NCBI RefSeq assembly: GCF_001517085.1
Contig: NZ_LRAC01000031.1
Coordinates: forward strand, 1 to 64,000
Direction of reading: 5' to 3'
Length of the DNA stretch: 64,000 nt
Source: Paenibacillus sp. DMB5
GTDB taxonomy: Bacteria; Bacillota; Bacilli; Paenibacillales; Paenibacillaceae
This document shows, in pieces, positions 1 to 9,356 of this stretch. A program made the position numbers and the translations under genes. Each line of letters begins with the position of its first letter. Position 1 is the stretch's first letter. The notes under the pieces were generated by a model that did not search any database, was not told the DNA's origin, and saw nothing but the letters and a program-made list of their open reading frames with translations.

Positions 1-617
1 CCCGCGCCGAGCACCAGAGGTGCTGCGGCTGCGGGAAGCGTCAGCAGAGCGGCGAGCAGCATGGCGCGCCGCTCCTGGCGGACCGGCAGCGCGGCGAAGC
101 TCGCTGCCAGACCTTCATTGCCGCGGGCCATGGGGAAGCGGGCCATTGCCCGCACCATGTACCAGCGGCTCCACACCGGCGGCAGCAGGAGCAGCGGCAG
201 CTCGTAGTAACGGCTGCCCCCGATAAAGGCTGCCAGGAGCGCTGCCTTCAGCAGCAGCAGCAGCACGCAGGCCAGCACGCCCATGGCCCCCACGCGGCTG
301 TCCTTCATGATCTCCAGCATCCGCTCCCTTGAGCGGTAGCTGAGCAGCGCATCCGCGCTGTCCATCCAGCCGTCCAGGTGCAGGCCGCCGGTCAGCCCCA
401 CCCACAGGATGAGGGTGATGACAGCAGCGGGCCAGTCCGGCAGCAGCCAGGCAGCAGCCGCTGCTCCGGCCGCTGCGCTAAGTCCGATGGCTGCGCCGAC
501 CAGCGGGTAATAGACCACACTTCGCCGCAGCAGCTCCGGCGAGAAGTCCCCGCCGTCCCTAACCGGAAAGCGGGACAGAAACTGAAAAGCGGCAGCGGCA
601 TCCCTCCGCGCGCTCAC
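1..617 (-). CDS. cobS: Adenosylcobinamide-GDP ribazoletransferase (cobalamin-5'-phosphate synthase), C-terminus cut by window edge
   Basis: Integral membrane enzyme that joins adenosylcobinamide-GDP to alpha-ribazole (phosphate), the last assembly step of cobalamin. About 205 codons are present; the family is usually near 250-260 residues, so the C-terminal end lies beyond the left edge. Seen: an N-terminal FQFLSRFPV segment, the conserved GGLHLDGWMDSADALLS region that binds metal/substrate, then several Ala/Leu-rich membrane segments. The start is a GTG that overlaps the cobU stop by 4 bases (GTGA), indicating translational coupling. It was read by translating the reverse strand directly. 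It belongs to the minus-strand run cobT-cobU-cobS. Confidence 0.9.
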   Translation of the reverse strand, partial: MSARRDAAAAFQFLSRFPVRDGGDFSPELLRRSVVYYPLVGAAIGLSAAAGAAAAAWLLPDWPAAVITLILWVGLTGGLHLDGWMDSADALLSYRSRERMLEIMKDSRVGAMGVLACVLLLLLKAALLAAFIGGSRYYELPLLLLPPVWSRWYMVRAMARFPMARGNEGLAASFAALPVRQERRAMLLAALLTLPAAAAPLVLGA

Positions 618-1162
618 AGCTTGTACTCCCTGCTCTTGAGCTCTATCGGAATGCCGGCGGTGACCAGAAAGACCTGCTGACAACGTGCAGCCAGTCTGGC
701 ATTCATCCTGCCGGCCAGATCCCGGTACAGCCGTCCGAGCGCATACTCCGGTACGATTCCGTCACCAACTTCATTCGTTACAAGGACCAGTGTCCCTTGG
801 AAGGACGACACGCTATCCTCTAGTCGGGCGATCTCCTGCTCCACCCGTTCCTGCCTGTCCGGCTCACTTTCAACAGCCAGCAGCACATTCGACAGCCAGA
901 GCGTCAGGCAATCCACCAGCACCGCTTTGCCTCCCGAGAGGCGGTCAAGCACTCCGGACAGTTCATGCGGCTCCTCCAGCGTCTCCCATTGTCCGCCGTT
1001 TTCCCCGCGCTGCCGCCGGTGCAGGGCAATCCGCGCCTTCATCTCATCATCAAATGCCTGTGCGGTCGCCACATACACTGCCTGCTCTGCCAGTGACAGC
1101 GTCAGCCGCTCGGCAAAGCCGCTTTTGCCGCTGCGCGCACCGCCTGTTACAAGAATGCTCAT
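614..1162 (-). CDS. cobU: Bifunctional adenosylcobinamide kinase / adenosylcobinamide-phosphate guanylyltransferase
   Basis: Phosphorylates adenosylcobinamide and then transfers GMP to give adenosylcobinamide-GDP, the substrate of CobS. At 182 residues it has the normal family length. Visible motifs: P-loop GGARSGKS at residues 7-14, the conserved His48 in the RIALH stretch (the GMP-accepting His of the family), a Walker-B-like VLVDCLTLWL at 81-90, and the NEVGDGIVP motif in the second half. Its start overlaps the cobT stop (ATGA) and its stop overlaps the cobS start, so the three genes are translationally coupled on the minus strand. Confidence 0.95.
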   Translation of the reverse strand: MSILVTGGARSGKSGFAERLTLSLAEQAVYVATAQAFDDEMKARIALHRRQRGENGGQWETLEEPHELSGVLDRLSGGKAVLVDCLTLWLSNVLLAVESEPDRQERVEQEIARLEDSVSSFQGTLVLVTNEVGDGIVPEYALGRLYRDLAGRMNARLAARCQQVFLVTAGIPIELKSREYKL

Positions 1163-2220
1163 CGGCTCTCCGCTCCCGAGACCCCCGCGCTTTCGAAGGT
1201 GGCCATCTCGCGCATAATGCGGCTGGCTGCTTCAATCAGGTGGAGGCAGAGCACGCCTCCTGTCCCTTCCCCAAGACGCAGCCCAAGATCAAGCAGCGCT
1301 GTAAGTCCCAGCCGCTCCAGCATCAGCTTGTGCCCCTGCTCGCCGGAGATATGGGAAGCGATCATGTAATTAACGGATTCCGGGGCAAGCGCCTTGGCAA
1401 CAAGCGCCGCCGCTCCGGAGATGAAGCCGTCGAGCACCACTGGAACCCTGGCCGCTGCCGCCCCCAGTATGAGTCCGGCCAGACCGGCGATCTCAAGTCC
1501 GCCAACCTTGGACAGCACATCAATTCCATCCCCGGGATCAGGTGCATTCAGCTTCAGCGCACGTTCTACAACGGCAATTTTGTGACGCAGCCGCTCATCG
1601 TCAATGCCGGTACCGCGGCCTACAGCCGTTTCAGCCGGGATGCCTTCCAGCGCACAAAGAACCGCAGCGCTGGCTGTTGTATTTCCGATCCCCATTTCGC
1701 CGGTAATAAAGATCTCGGTTCCGCCCTTTACAGCTTCCTCAGCGACGCTGATCCCGGCCGCAATAGCCTGCAGCGCTTCCTCGCGGCTCATCGCCGGACC
1801 TTGCGCCATATTGCCGCTGCCGAAGCGCACTTTACGTGCGATCAGCTCAGGATGGCTGACGTCCCCGGCTATCCCGATGTCAACCAGCTTGACCTCTGCT
1901 CCGGCCTGCCGGGCCAGCACATTCACCCCTGCTCCGCCGCCGAGGAAATTGTACGCCATCTGCACAGTAACCTCCTGCGGAAAAGCACTGACTCCTTCAC
2001 TGCATACCCCGTGGTCGGCAGCCATCACCACTACTGTCCGCTTGCCGTAAGCCGGCTGCTCCGTACCGGAAATACCTGCCAGCCGTACCGCCAGCTCCTC
2101 CAGCCGTCCGAGGCTTCCGGGCGGCTTGGTCAAAATGTCCAGCCGTTGCTCCGCCCGCCGGACCGCTTCCTGATCGGCCGGTGTGATTCTGTTGATTACT
2201 TGGTCAATTGCTGTATGCAT
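1159..2220 (-). CDS. cobT: Nicotinate-nucleotide--dimethylbenzimidazole phosphoribosyltransferase
   Basis: Activates 5,6-dimethylbenzimidazole (or another base) with nicotinate mononucleotide to form alpha-ribazole-5'-phosphate, feeding CobS. At 353 residues it is full length. Seen: the N-terminal LTKPPGSLGRLEELA motif that contacts the base, VVMAADHGVCSEGVSAFPQ, GEMGIGNTTASAA, and near the C-terminus LRLGEGTGG with the expected catalytic glutamate. The ATG is preceded by a strong AGGAGG site. It is first of the coupled set cobT-cobU-cobS. No cobalamin riboswitch was recognised upstream. Confidence 0.96.
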   Translation of the reverse strand: MHTAIDQVINRITPADQEAVRRAEQRLDILTKPPGSLGRLEELAVRLAGISGTEQPAYGKRTVVVMAADHGVCSEGVSAFPQEVTVQMAYNFLGGGAGVNVLARQAGAEVKLVDIGIAGDVSHPELIARKVRFGSGNMAQGPAMSREEALQAIAAGISVAEEAVKGGTEIFITGEMGIGNTTASAAVLCALEGIPAETAVGRGTGIDDERLRHKIAVVERALKLNAPDPGDGIDVLSKVGGLEIAGLAGLILGAAAARVPVVLDGFISGAAALVAKALAPESVNYMIASHISGEQGHKLMLERLGLTALLDLGLRLGEGTGGVLCLHLIEAASRIMREMATFESAGVSGAESR

Positions 2221-2583
2221 TCTTATTCCTCCTATGTATTATGAATCTGCCTCTCACCTCATAATGCCCCTAAGCCGATTGCCGTTTACCGCTTACCGTA
2301 TACTCCTCACATACAGCCCACCATTCATCCGTTACTGCTCACTGCCCGCCACCGTACTGACGCCAAACGAGCCATCGTCCTAACGGACCGTACAGCCCTT
2401 ACTGCTGCGTTTGGAACAGCCCCAGGCCCGGCAACTTCTATCCGCCGCCCGTTCCACGCAAAAAATCCCCCTCCGGAGAAGGGGGCTCCTGCCTAACGCC
2501 ACTACACTGCAGCTTAAGCACACGCCTTATTGCCATGTCCCCTTTTCTTCAAGGATTATAGGGGATACGTCATGATCTTACAA
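2221..2583. other. Intergenic stretch, 363 bp, without a recognised gene
   Basis: Lies between cobT and the aminotransferase gene. It holds the cobT ribosome binding site next to 2220 and one G/C hairpin with a T/A tail at 2461-2486. I looked for a cobalamin riboswitch (B12 box and surrounding helices) on the minus strand and could not make one out. No reading frame here resembles a protein. Confidence 0.5.
2461..2486 (-). terminator. Rho-independent terminator after the aminotransferase gene
   Basis: On the minus strand a CCCCC...GGGGG stem around a CTCCGGAG centre is followed by ATTTTTT. It sits about 100 bases after the aminotransferase stop and about 240 bases before cobT. It most likely ends the ddlR-like/ddl/aminotransferase transcript and separates it from the cob genes. 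Confidence 0.7.
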
Positions 2584-3771
2584 TTACATTTTTACCTTCA
2601 TGAAGCCTTCCATCCGCTCCAGCGCCTCAGTCAGCTTAGCTGTGGAAGCTGCATAGGAGCAGCGGATATGCCCTTCGCCGCCGCTTCCGAACACATGCCC
2701 TGGAACAGCTGCAACCCCTGCTTCCTGCAGCAGCCTCAGTGCAAATTCCTCCGACCGCATTCCGGTGCGGGCAATCGACGGGAAGGCGTAGAACGCCCCT
2801 TCCGGCTCGCGGCAGTCCAGGCCAATGGTCCGCAGGCCCTGGACGAACAGCGTTCTGCGCTGCCGGAAGACCTCCTTCATCCGGTCCTTGTCAGCCAGAC
2901 CGCTGCGCAGCGATTCCAGTGCAGCAATCTGACCCAGCACCGGTGCGCACATCGCGGTGTACTGATGGATCTTCAGCATCGCTGCCAGCAGCTCGCGGCT
3001 GCCGCAGGCGTAGCCGACGCGCCAGCCGGTCATGGCGAACGCCTTGGAGAAGCCGCTGATCAGGATCGTCCGCTCCTGCATCCCGGGAAGCGAGGCGATG
3101 CTGACATGCCGGCTCTCATAGGTCAGCTCGGCATAGATTTCATCTGACAGCACCAGCAGGTTATGCTGCTTCACCAGTTCAGCAATCGGCAGCCAATCTT
3201 CATAAGACATCACCGCCCCGGTAGGATTGCTGGGGAAGTTCAGCACGAGCAGCTTGGAGCGCGGTGTGATCACCTTTTCCAGAGCTTCAGCCGTCAGCTT
3301 AAAGCCCTGCTCCGCCTTAGTCTCCACCTCGACCAGCGTACCCCCGTTCAGATGGGCAATCGGCGAATAAGCGATGTAGCTGGGCGAAGGGATAATAATT
3401 TCGTCACCCGGAGCAGTGAACGCACGCAGCGCCAGGTCCAGCGCTTCGCTGCTGCCTACAGTAACGATCACCTCATCAGCAGCCTGATAGCTCAGTCCGA
3501 AGCTATTACGCAGGTAACCTGCAATCTCCTCCCGCAGCTCGGGAAGCCCGCTGTTGGGCGTATATGTGGTCTCGCCGCGTTCCAGCGCACGGATGCAGGC
3601 AGCCCGGATATGCTCCGGCGTTTTAAAGTCAGGCTCCCCAACACCAAGTGATATAATATCGTTGTTACCTGCTGTAAGATCAAAAAAAGCGCGGATGCCC
3701 GAAGGCGCAATTTCCCGCACACGCGGGGCAATCCACCCCTGCGTGTACGGAGACACCTGCTCATTAAACAT
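2584..3771 (-). CDS. PLP-dependent aminotransferase, class I/II (aspartate/aromatic aminotransferase-like, YugH/PatA type)
   Basis: Full-length fold-type I aminotransferase of 395 residues. Seen: LGVGEPDF near residue 43, the TYTPNSGLPELRE region, NFPSNPTGAV in the middle (contacts PLP), LSDEIYAEL, and SGFSKAFAMTGWRVGY, whose Lys should form the Schiff base. The start overlaps the ddl stop by 8 bases behind a GGGAGGTGA site, so it is coupled to ddl. The substrate cannot be read from sequence. Position after a DdlR-like regulator and ddl suggests a role linked to alanine or cell-wall amino acids, which is inference. Confidence 0.9.
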   Translation of the reverse strand: MFNEQVSPYTQGWIAPRVREIAPSGIRAFFDLTAGNNDIISLGVGEPDFKTPEHIRAACIRALERGETTYTPNSGLPELREEIAGYLRNSFGLSYQAADEVIVTVGSSEALDLALRAFTAPGDEIIIPSPSYIAYSPIAHLNGGTLVEVETKAEQGFKLTAEALEKVITPRSKLLVLNFPSNPTGAVMSYEDWLPIAELVKQHNLLVLSDEIYAELTYESRHVSIASLPGMQERTILISGFSKAFAMTGWRVGYACGSRELLAAMLKIHQYTAMCAPVLGQIAALESLRSGLADKDRMKEVFRQRRTLFVQGLRTIGLDCREPEGAFYAFPSIARTGMRSEEFALRLLQEAGVAAVPGHVFGSGGEGHIRCSYAASTAKLTEALERMEGFMKVKM

Positions 3772-4750
3772 GGCTGGTCACCTCCCGTATGCCTACTTCC
3801 TCCGTTGCCGCGTGTGCTCCGGCCGCCTCGGCTTCCGTATAATAGCCCCGTTCCCGCAGCGAGCCCTCAATAATCGCATCCAGCAAGCCGCTGAACGTAT
3901 ACCCGGCAGCAGCGGAGCTGCGCGGAAGCAGGCTCGTTTCTGTCATGCCCGGCAGCGTGTTTACCTCAAGCACGTAAGGCACGCCCTTTTGCAGCAGCAT
4001 ATCCACTCTGGCGTAGACAGAGCACTTCAGCGCCTTATAGCAGGCGAACGCCGCCGTCCGCACCCGTTCATGTGTGCCCAGTGACAGCTGGATAACCTGC
4101 TCATCTGCCCCGCCTTGCTCGTATTTGGCGCTGTAATCGAACCATTCTGCCCCCAGCGACTGAATGCCGACCACCGGCAGCAGCTCCCCGCCGAGGATAG
4201 CGCAGGTAATCTCCTGCCCTTCGGTGAAGGCCTCGATCAGGATCGCACGATCCTCGGCAAAAGCTTTTTCCACCGCCACACGCAGCCCCTCAGCGTTATC
4301 CACCTTGGACATGCCGATGCTGGAGCCGCCGGAATTGGGCTTTACCATAACCGGGTAGCCCAGCTGTCCCACAGCTTCCTCTGAATAGTCCTCCATGCTC
4401 TCCCAGCACAGCCAATTTGGGGTCAGCACGCCTTTGCTGCGGAGAATGGTTTTGGACAGATGCTTATCCATGCACAGGCTGCTCGCCAGCACACCGCTTC
4501 CGGAGTAGGGGATACCGAGCGTTTCCAGCGTTCCCTGGACCGTTCCGTCCTCACCGTAGGCGCCGTGGAGCGCCAGCAGCGCGAAATCCAGCCCTTTTAC
4601 CGCATCAACCAGCTGTCCGCGCTCCTCAATCACAACCGGCACCGCCTCATATTTGCTCCGGTCCAGATGCTTCATCATCTCTTTACCGGTATTCAGCGAC
4701 ACTTCGTATTCAGAGGACACTCCGCCCATAATTACGCCTACTTTTAACAT
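3764..4750 (-). CDS. ddl: D-alanine--D-alanine ligase
   Basis: ATP-dependent ligation of two D-Ala molecules for the peptidoglycan precursor, in the cytoplasm. At 328 residues it has normal length. Seen: N-terminal GVIMGGVSSEYEVSL (the family GGxSxExxVS signature), LHGAYGEDGTVQG, the ATP-grasp MVKPNSGGSSIGMSKV loop, and EVNTLPGMTETSLLP carrying Mg/ATP-binding residues. It follows the MocR-type regulator by 21 bases and overlaps the downstream aminotransferase, so it is central in a three-gene minus-strand unit. Confidence 0.96.
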   Translation of the reverse strand: MLKVGVIMGGVSSEYEVSLNTGKEMMKHLDRSKYEAVPVVIEERGQLVDAVKGLDFALLALHGAYGEDGTVQGTLETLGIPYSGSGVLASSLCMDKHLSKTILRSKGVLTPNWLCWESMEDYSEEAVGQLGYPVMVKPNSGGSSIGMSKVDNAEGLRVAVEKAFAEDRAILIEAFTEGQEITCAILGGELLPVVGIQSLGAEWFDYSAKYEQGGADEQVIQLSLGTHERVRTAAFACYKALKCSVYARVDMLLQKGVPYVLEVNTLPGMTETSLLPRSSAAAGYTFSGLLDAIIEGSLRERGYYTEAEAAGAHAATEEVGIREVTSHV

Positions 4751-4771
4751 ATCCCCATTCCCCTTTTCATC

Positions 4772-6229
4772 TCATCCGAGTAGTAGTTGCCGTGCTGTCC
4801 TGCCGATAATCCCGATTCCCCTGCGTATATCGTCATCCGCCACCCTGGAAAAGCCCAGCCGCAGCGTGTTCTGTCCTGTTCCGTCTGTAAAGAACATATC
4901 CCCCACCGTAAAAATAACCCCCTGCTCCCGGCACGCCGCCAGCAGCTCTCTCGTACTGAAGCCCCCCTGAAACGTGACGAACAGATGCAATCCCCCGTCC
5001 CCGCTCACCTTGCAGTCAGGCAAAAACTCCTTACAGCATGCCATCGTCAGCTCATATTTACGCTTATATTCCGTTCTGGCCCGTTTGAGATACTTCTCCA
5101 AATTCCCGCCGAGCAAATATTGATACAGTATGGACTGGTCGAGCGTGGAGGTGTGGATGCTGCGTGCTCTTTTGACACTTTCCAGATAGTAGATCAGCTC
5201 CTGGTCCGCCAGCACCCAGCCTACTCTAAGCCCCGGGAACAGCACCTTGGAAAAGCTCCCCAGATAAATCACACTGTTGCCGCCCCCGGCCGCCGCGATC
5301 AGCGGAGCCACATGCGAGCCGGAATAGCGCAGCTCCTCGTTGAACCCGTCCTCAATCACCGGCACACCGTAGTCGGCCATCAGCTTCATCACGCCCAGCC
5401 TTTTTTCAGGAGACATGACGATTCCGGTCGGATTGTGGTAGGACGGCACGAGGTAAGCACAGTCATACATCCCTTCCTCCAGCGCCTGCTTCAGCTCACC
5501 GAGATGGATGCCGTCACGCTCCATGGCGACTCCACGGATGCCGAAGCCGTTCAGCCGCAGGTTTTTGAGCGCCGTATGATGGGTCGGATTCTCGCAGAGC
5601 ACCTTCCCGTGCCGCTGCCCCAGCGCTGACAGCACAATATCAAAACCTTCCGTGAACCCGTTCGTAATCAGCAGGTCCTTGCCGCGCATGTCTACGCCCT
5701 TATGCTCCATATATTGCTTCAAATAATCTATCAAAGGCTTATACCCCTTGGCATAACCATAGTTCAGCAGCACATTGCCTTCTACAGACATCCGCTCCAG
5801 AAAGGCGCGTTTTACATTATCCAGATCGAACAGGCTTTCATCAGGTGCGATACTGGTAAAAGAAATCGTGTCCTTCCCCGCGCGGATGCCGCGTTTCATA
5901 ATATCCAGCTCTTCGGCCAGCAGCGCCCTGCTGTTCAGGCGGCTTTTCCAGTCCACATTCCAGACGGGCGCTGCTGTATTCTCCGGGAGGGCCGCGTTAC
6001 TGACATAACTCCCCTGCCCCTGCACCGTATAAGCAAACCCATCATCCTCTAGCGCCATATAGGCGGAGATCACGGAGTTGCGGCTGACCTTGAGCAGCAG
6101 GCTCAGTTCCCGGGTAGAGGGCAGCTTCTGCTCCCCCTGGAGGGCACCCCTCAGAATGAGGCTTTTCATATAATCCTTAACCTGCACATACACCGGCCGT
6201 CCGGCAATGAGCGTGAAATCATTAAACAT
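4772..6229 (-). CDS. MocR/GabR-family PLP-binding transcriptional regulator, DdlR-like
   Basis: Fusion of an N-terminal GntR winged helix (first ~75 residues, with QKLPSTRELSLLLKVSRNSV) to an aminotransferase-like domain with NPTG (SYHNPTGIVMS) and the PLP lysine motif SFSKVLFPGLRVGW. An upstream ATG at 6298 is possible, but the ATG at 6229 (485 residues) has an AGGGGG ribosome site and begins directly at the conserved domain. Such regulators sense PLP plus an amino acid. Adjacency to ddl matches DdlR, known from Brevibacillus as the activator of ddl; target assignment here is inference from position. Confidence 0.87.
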   Translation of the reverse strand: MFNDFTLIAGRPVYVQVKDYMKSLILRGALQGEQKLPSTRELSLLLKVSRNSVISAYMALEDDGFAYTVQGQGSYVSNAALPENTAAPVWNVDWKSRLNSRALLAEELDIMKRGIRAGKDTISFTSIAPDESLFDLDNVKRAFLERMSVEGNVLLNYGYAKGYKPLIDYLKQYMEHKGVDMRGKDLLITNGFTEGFDIVLSALGQRHGKVLCENPTHHTALKNLRLNGFGIRGVAMERDGIHLGELKQALEEGMYDCAYLVPSYHNPTGIVMSPEKRLGVMKLMADYGVPVIEDGFNEELRYSGSHVAPLIAAAGGGNSVIYLGSFSKVLFPGLRVGWVLADQELIYYLESVKRARSIHTSTLDQSILYQYLLGGNLEKYLKRARTEYKRKYELTMACCKEFLPDCKVSGDGGLHLFVTFQGGFSTRELLAACREQGVIFTVGDMFFTDGTGQNTLRLGFSRVADDDIRRGIGIIGRTARQLLLG

Positions 6230-6273
6230 CCGTAAGTCGCCCCCTGTAGCTATCATGGCATAATCTTTTCCGT

Positions 6274-6317
6274 AAAAAAAGAACCACAGACCCGGCATTT
6301 TCCCCCGCCTGTGGTTC
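6274..6317 (-). terminator. Rho-independent terminator after the AraC gene
   Basis: On the minus strand GAACCACAG pairs with CTGTGGTTC, followed directly by seven T. It lies 11 bases after the AraC-type regulator stop and 45 bases before the start of the MocR regulator, separating the two transcripts. Confidence 0.85.
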
Positions 6318-6327
6318 CTCTTGTCTG

Positions 6328-7169
6328 TTACTGCCCGGTCCGCTGGCTGCTCCGGTAGGCTGTCGGCGATACGCCGTTCAGCTGCTTGAACATTTTGCTG
6401 AAATGGTATTCCTCATAGAAGCCGCACAGCTTGGCAATTTCCCTCACCGGATAATCCGTAAACGTCAGGTAGCGGCAGGCCTGCTGGTTCTGGATGTGCA
6501 TATGATATTCCTTCGGCCCCATGCCGGTATATTTCAGGAAAAGTTTGCGCAGGTACGAGGCCGAAATGCCGTACTCCTCCGCCAACTTCTCGATCCGGTG
6601 ATGATCCATGTAAGCATTCTCAAGCTTGCTCTTAATCTGCTCAAAAGCGGCAAAAGCCCCCGACTCCATCAGATTCCAATCCGCCCGGACGCTCTGGTGC
6701 AGCTTATGGAGCAGAATCTGTGTTTTGGCGCGGGGAACGGCCGTCCCGGCAGTCTGCCCCGGCAGCCACTCCTGGTTAATCTCCCGGAACATAGCGCCGA
6801 TCTCCTCAGCCTGCCCGGGGCTATACTGGCTCAGAAAAGGAAGCCGCAGTGTCTCTATGGGCCGGACGTTCCTCCAGACCGCATCATAGCCGAGCTCCGC
6901 ACAATCGAACAGCAGCATCGTGATGCGCAGCGGGGCTTCCATTTCGGAACGCATGGACATTTTGAGGCCGGGCTTCAGATAAGCTAGCATCCCTGCCTGC
7001 ACCTTATGCTCCACATTGGTCCGAAAAATCCCCTCCCCTCATGAATCCAGTACAGGCTATGCACATTGACCATGTTGCGGATGTCCTCCCAGCCCGGAAA
7101 AGTCACTTTATCCAGCACAAAATGAATATGCACGCTAAGTTCATTCAGGTTATAGGCATTCTCTTCCAA
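6328..7169 (-). pseudogene. AraC-family transcriptional regulator with an apparent -1 frameshift
   Basis: The C-terminal part (up to 228 codons, from about 7014) holds a classic AraC double helix-turn-helix: KLAEEYGISASYLRKLFLKYTGMGPKEY, then ILAKLCGF-like second helix and YHFSKMFKQLNGVSPTAYR. The N-terminal arm lies in another frame (7169 down to about 7025) and ends in a WIHEGRGFF sugar-cupin motif. Adding one base to the five-A run at 7024-7028 (plus strand) joins them as GRGFFRTNVEHKV into a normal ~280-residue AraC protein. Start taken as TTG at 7169 behind AAAGGAG. It is divergent from the GH2 gene and probably its regulator. Confidence 0.8.
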
Positions 7170-7321
7170 GACAGTCTCTCCTTTGCTGCTGCTGGCGCGA
7201 TTTATACAAGACATTATTGTTTTTTTCTATTCAATGCCACAGTGGTAAATGATACTATCCATACTAACACGATGCCTGTAAAAGACAATGCCATCGCACA
7301 ATAACGGGGAGGCGCACACAC

Positions 7322-9030
7322 TTGTTAAGAACTTTTCGTCAGCATAATATCCGCGTAATAAAGCTACTGGACGGGCCTTGGGATTTCGCAAAAGATCCTT
7401 TAAATGTTGGCCTTGAGGAGAAATGGTTTGAGCGTTTTCCACATTCTCCACAGACCCTTTACGTTCCTTCCTGCTGGAACAACGAGCTGGGAATGTATGA
7501 ATATGAGGGCGCCGGCTGGTACCGCAAAAAATCGTGCTGGCCAGTGAGCAGCATGTTCGGCTGATTTTCCACGCGGTGCAGGGCCACTCCGATGTTTATC
7601 TGGACGGGCAGCATCTCGGCTACCACTACGGCGGCTTTACGCCGTTTGAGTTCCTTGTGCAGTCCCTGGCTGCAGGAGAGCATGAGCTGATTATTCGCAC
7701 GGACAGCACGCTGGACCGCTTCACTATTCCGACGGAGCAGGTGGACTGGTTCCATTACGGCGGTATCATCCGCTCGGTGGAGCTGCAGTTTTTGCCGGAT
7801 CTCTATATCGAACAGCTGAAGATTGATTATGAGCTGCAGGGTGCAGAGGCAGAGGTGTCTGTTCAGGTGCAGTTGCGTTCTTTGCTGACGGATGCGCTGG
7901 CGACCAGGCTGGTGCTCAGTGAAGGCGGGCAGGAGCTGCACGCGGAGGATGTGCAGGTTGAAGCTGGTCAAGTATTAAAACATGTAATCAAGCTGCAGCT
8001 GACGGACGTACGTCTATGGAATGTCGGCAAGCCGGAATTGTATACGTTCCAGCTGCGGACTGCGCATGACGACAAAATTGAGCGGATCGGCTTCCGCACG
8101 ATTGAGACCAAGGACCACCGGATTCTGATCAACGGCGCCCCGGTCTATCTGAAGGGTGTGAACCGGCATGAGGAGCATCCGGAATGGGGCTTTGCCTTCC
8201 CGCCGAAGCTGATGCATAAGGAGCTGGATATTATTCTGGAGCTGGGCTGCAACACCGTCCGGGGCTCCCATTATCCGCAAAGCTCCTATTGGCTCGACCT
8301 GCTCGATGAGAACGGGCTTGTATTCTGGAGCGAGATTCCGATCTGGGGCTGCTTTCTGCCGAATGAGACCGTCAGCGAGCCGCTGTTCCGGGACCGCGCC
8401 CTGACCATGATTGAAGAGATGATCGGGACGCATTATCATCATCCGAGCGTGGTGTTCTGGTCTGTGCACAACGAGATCGATACCCGCACGCAGGAAGCCT
8501 ATGCATTCACAGAAGCACTGATCGGACTTGTGCGGAAGCTGGATACCTCACGGCTTGTCACCTATGCGACCATGCATCCGCTGGAGGACATTCTGCTGCC
8601 GCTGTTTGATGTGATCGGCATCAATAAATATTTTGGCTGGTACGAAGGCGAGGTCAGCGGCTTCAAGGGCATGCTGGAGCAGTTCCATGAGCGGGCGGAG
8701 CAGCTGGGAGCGGGCGACACGCCAGTGCTGATGACCGAGTTCGGCGGTGCCGGACTGTTCGGGGACGTCGGCTGGGAGCCGCGGCTGTTCAGCGAGGACT
8801 ATCAGGCGCATATCGTGACCGAAGCGCTGAACATCTTCCGCGCTGATCCGAAGATCGGCGGCACGTACATCTGGCAGTTCGCCGACATCCGCGGCGACCT
8901 GAAGAGCAGCAGCCGGAACTTCCGCGACCGGGCCCGCGGCTTCAACAACAAGGGCCTCGTCAACGAATACCGCAAACCCAAGCAGTCGTTCCGCGAGGTG
9001 CGGCGGATTTATCAGTCGTGGACTGACTGA
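7322..9030 (+). pseudogene. Glycoside hydrolase family 2 (beta-glucuronidase/beta-galactosidase type) with an apparent -1 frameshift
   Basis: Begins at a TTG behind GGGAGG and reads LLDGPWDFAKDP (GH2 sugar-binding domain) up to WYRKK. The frame then breaks at the six-A run 7526-7531; one extra A gives WYRKKIVLASEQHVRLIFHAV and continues to 9030. The rest is complete: INGAPVYLKGVNRHEEHPEWG, the acid/base Glu in VVFWSVHNEIDT, and the nucleophile Glu in PVLMTEFGGAG. Total about 569 residues, normal for beta-glucuronidase-like GH2. Cytoplasmic, no signal peptide. It is divergent from the AraC gene and near GH105 and esterase genes, suggesting plant-polysaccharide use. Confidence 0.85.
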
Positions 9031-9050
9031 GGATTGGTTGGTGGTTGGTG

Positions 9051-9104
9051 GTTGATGGTTGATGGTTGATGGTTGATGGTTGATGGTTGATGGTTGATGG
9101 TTGA
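9051..9104 (+). repeat. Perfect heptanucleotide tandem repeat (GTTGATG)
   Basis: Seven full GTTGATG units plus a partial eighth follow the GH2 stop codon, preceded by degenerate GGTTGGT units from 9034. They lie between the stop and the terminator, so they would be in the 3' untranslated part of the mRNA. This is a candidate for copy-number variation by slippage. Confidence 0.9.
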
Positions 9105-9135
9105 AAGCCCATGCCTGACGGCATGGGCTTTTTTT
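9105..9135 (+). terminator. Rho-independent terminator after GH2
   Basis: AAGCCCATGCC and GGCATGGGCTT form an 11-bp stem around TGAC, followed by a run of T. It is directly joined to the heptamer repeat. Confidence 0.92.
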
Positions 9136-9151
9136 AACCTTACAAACAGGC

Positions 9152-9335
9152 TAACGGACTCAGATGACGTTATCTTCGCCAATTCACCCCACGGCCCAAT
9201 GTAACGGACTCAAATGACCTTATTTGCTGCCGAATCGCGTCTCCGGGTCCATTTGGCGGCAAATAGCGGCTGCTGATTCCGTTAGATCAGAAATACTCGC
9301 GAAATCCAGCAAATAACGCCTCCCGGGTCCGTTAG
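9152..9335. repeat. Intergenic repeat elements with TAACGGACTC / TCCGTTAG motifs
   Basis: Two direct copies of TAACGGACTCARATGACSTTAT start at 9152 and 9202. Inverted TCCGTTAG cores occur near 9278 and 9328. AAATA(A/G)CG motifs recur between them. No reading frame is supported. The arrangement looks like a degenerate dispersed intergenic repeat that could fold back on itself. Confidence 0.55.
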
Positions 9336-9356
9336 CGGGGCCGAAGTCGCAATTAA

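Noticed and set aside
685..2244. 519-codon open frame opposite cobU/cobT
   Set aside because: Shadow frame; no recognisable protein features and no ribosome site.
2221..2583. Cobalamin riboswitch upstream of cobT
   Set aside because: No clear B12 box or the expected helix pattern could be found by eye; a covariance search could reverse this.
9051..9104. CRISPR-like array
   Set aside because: The units are 7 bp and directly joined without spacers; a simple microsatellite.
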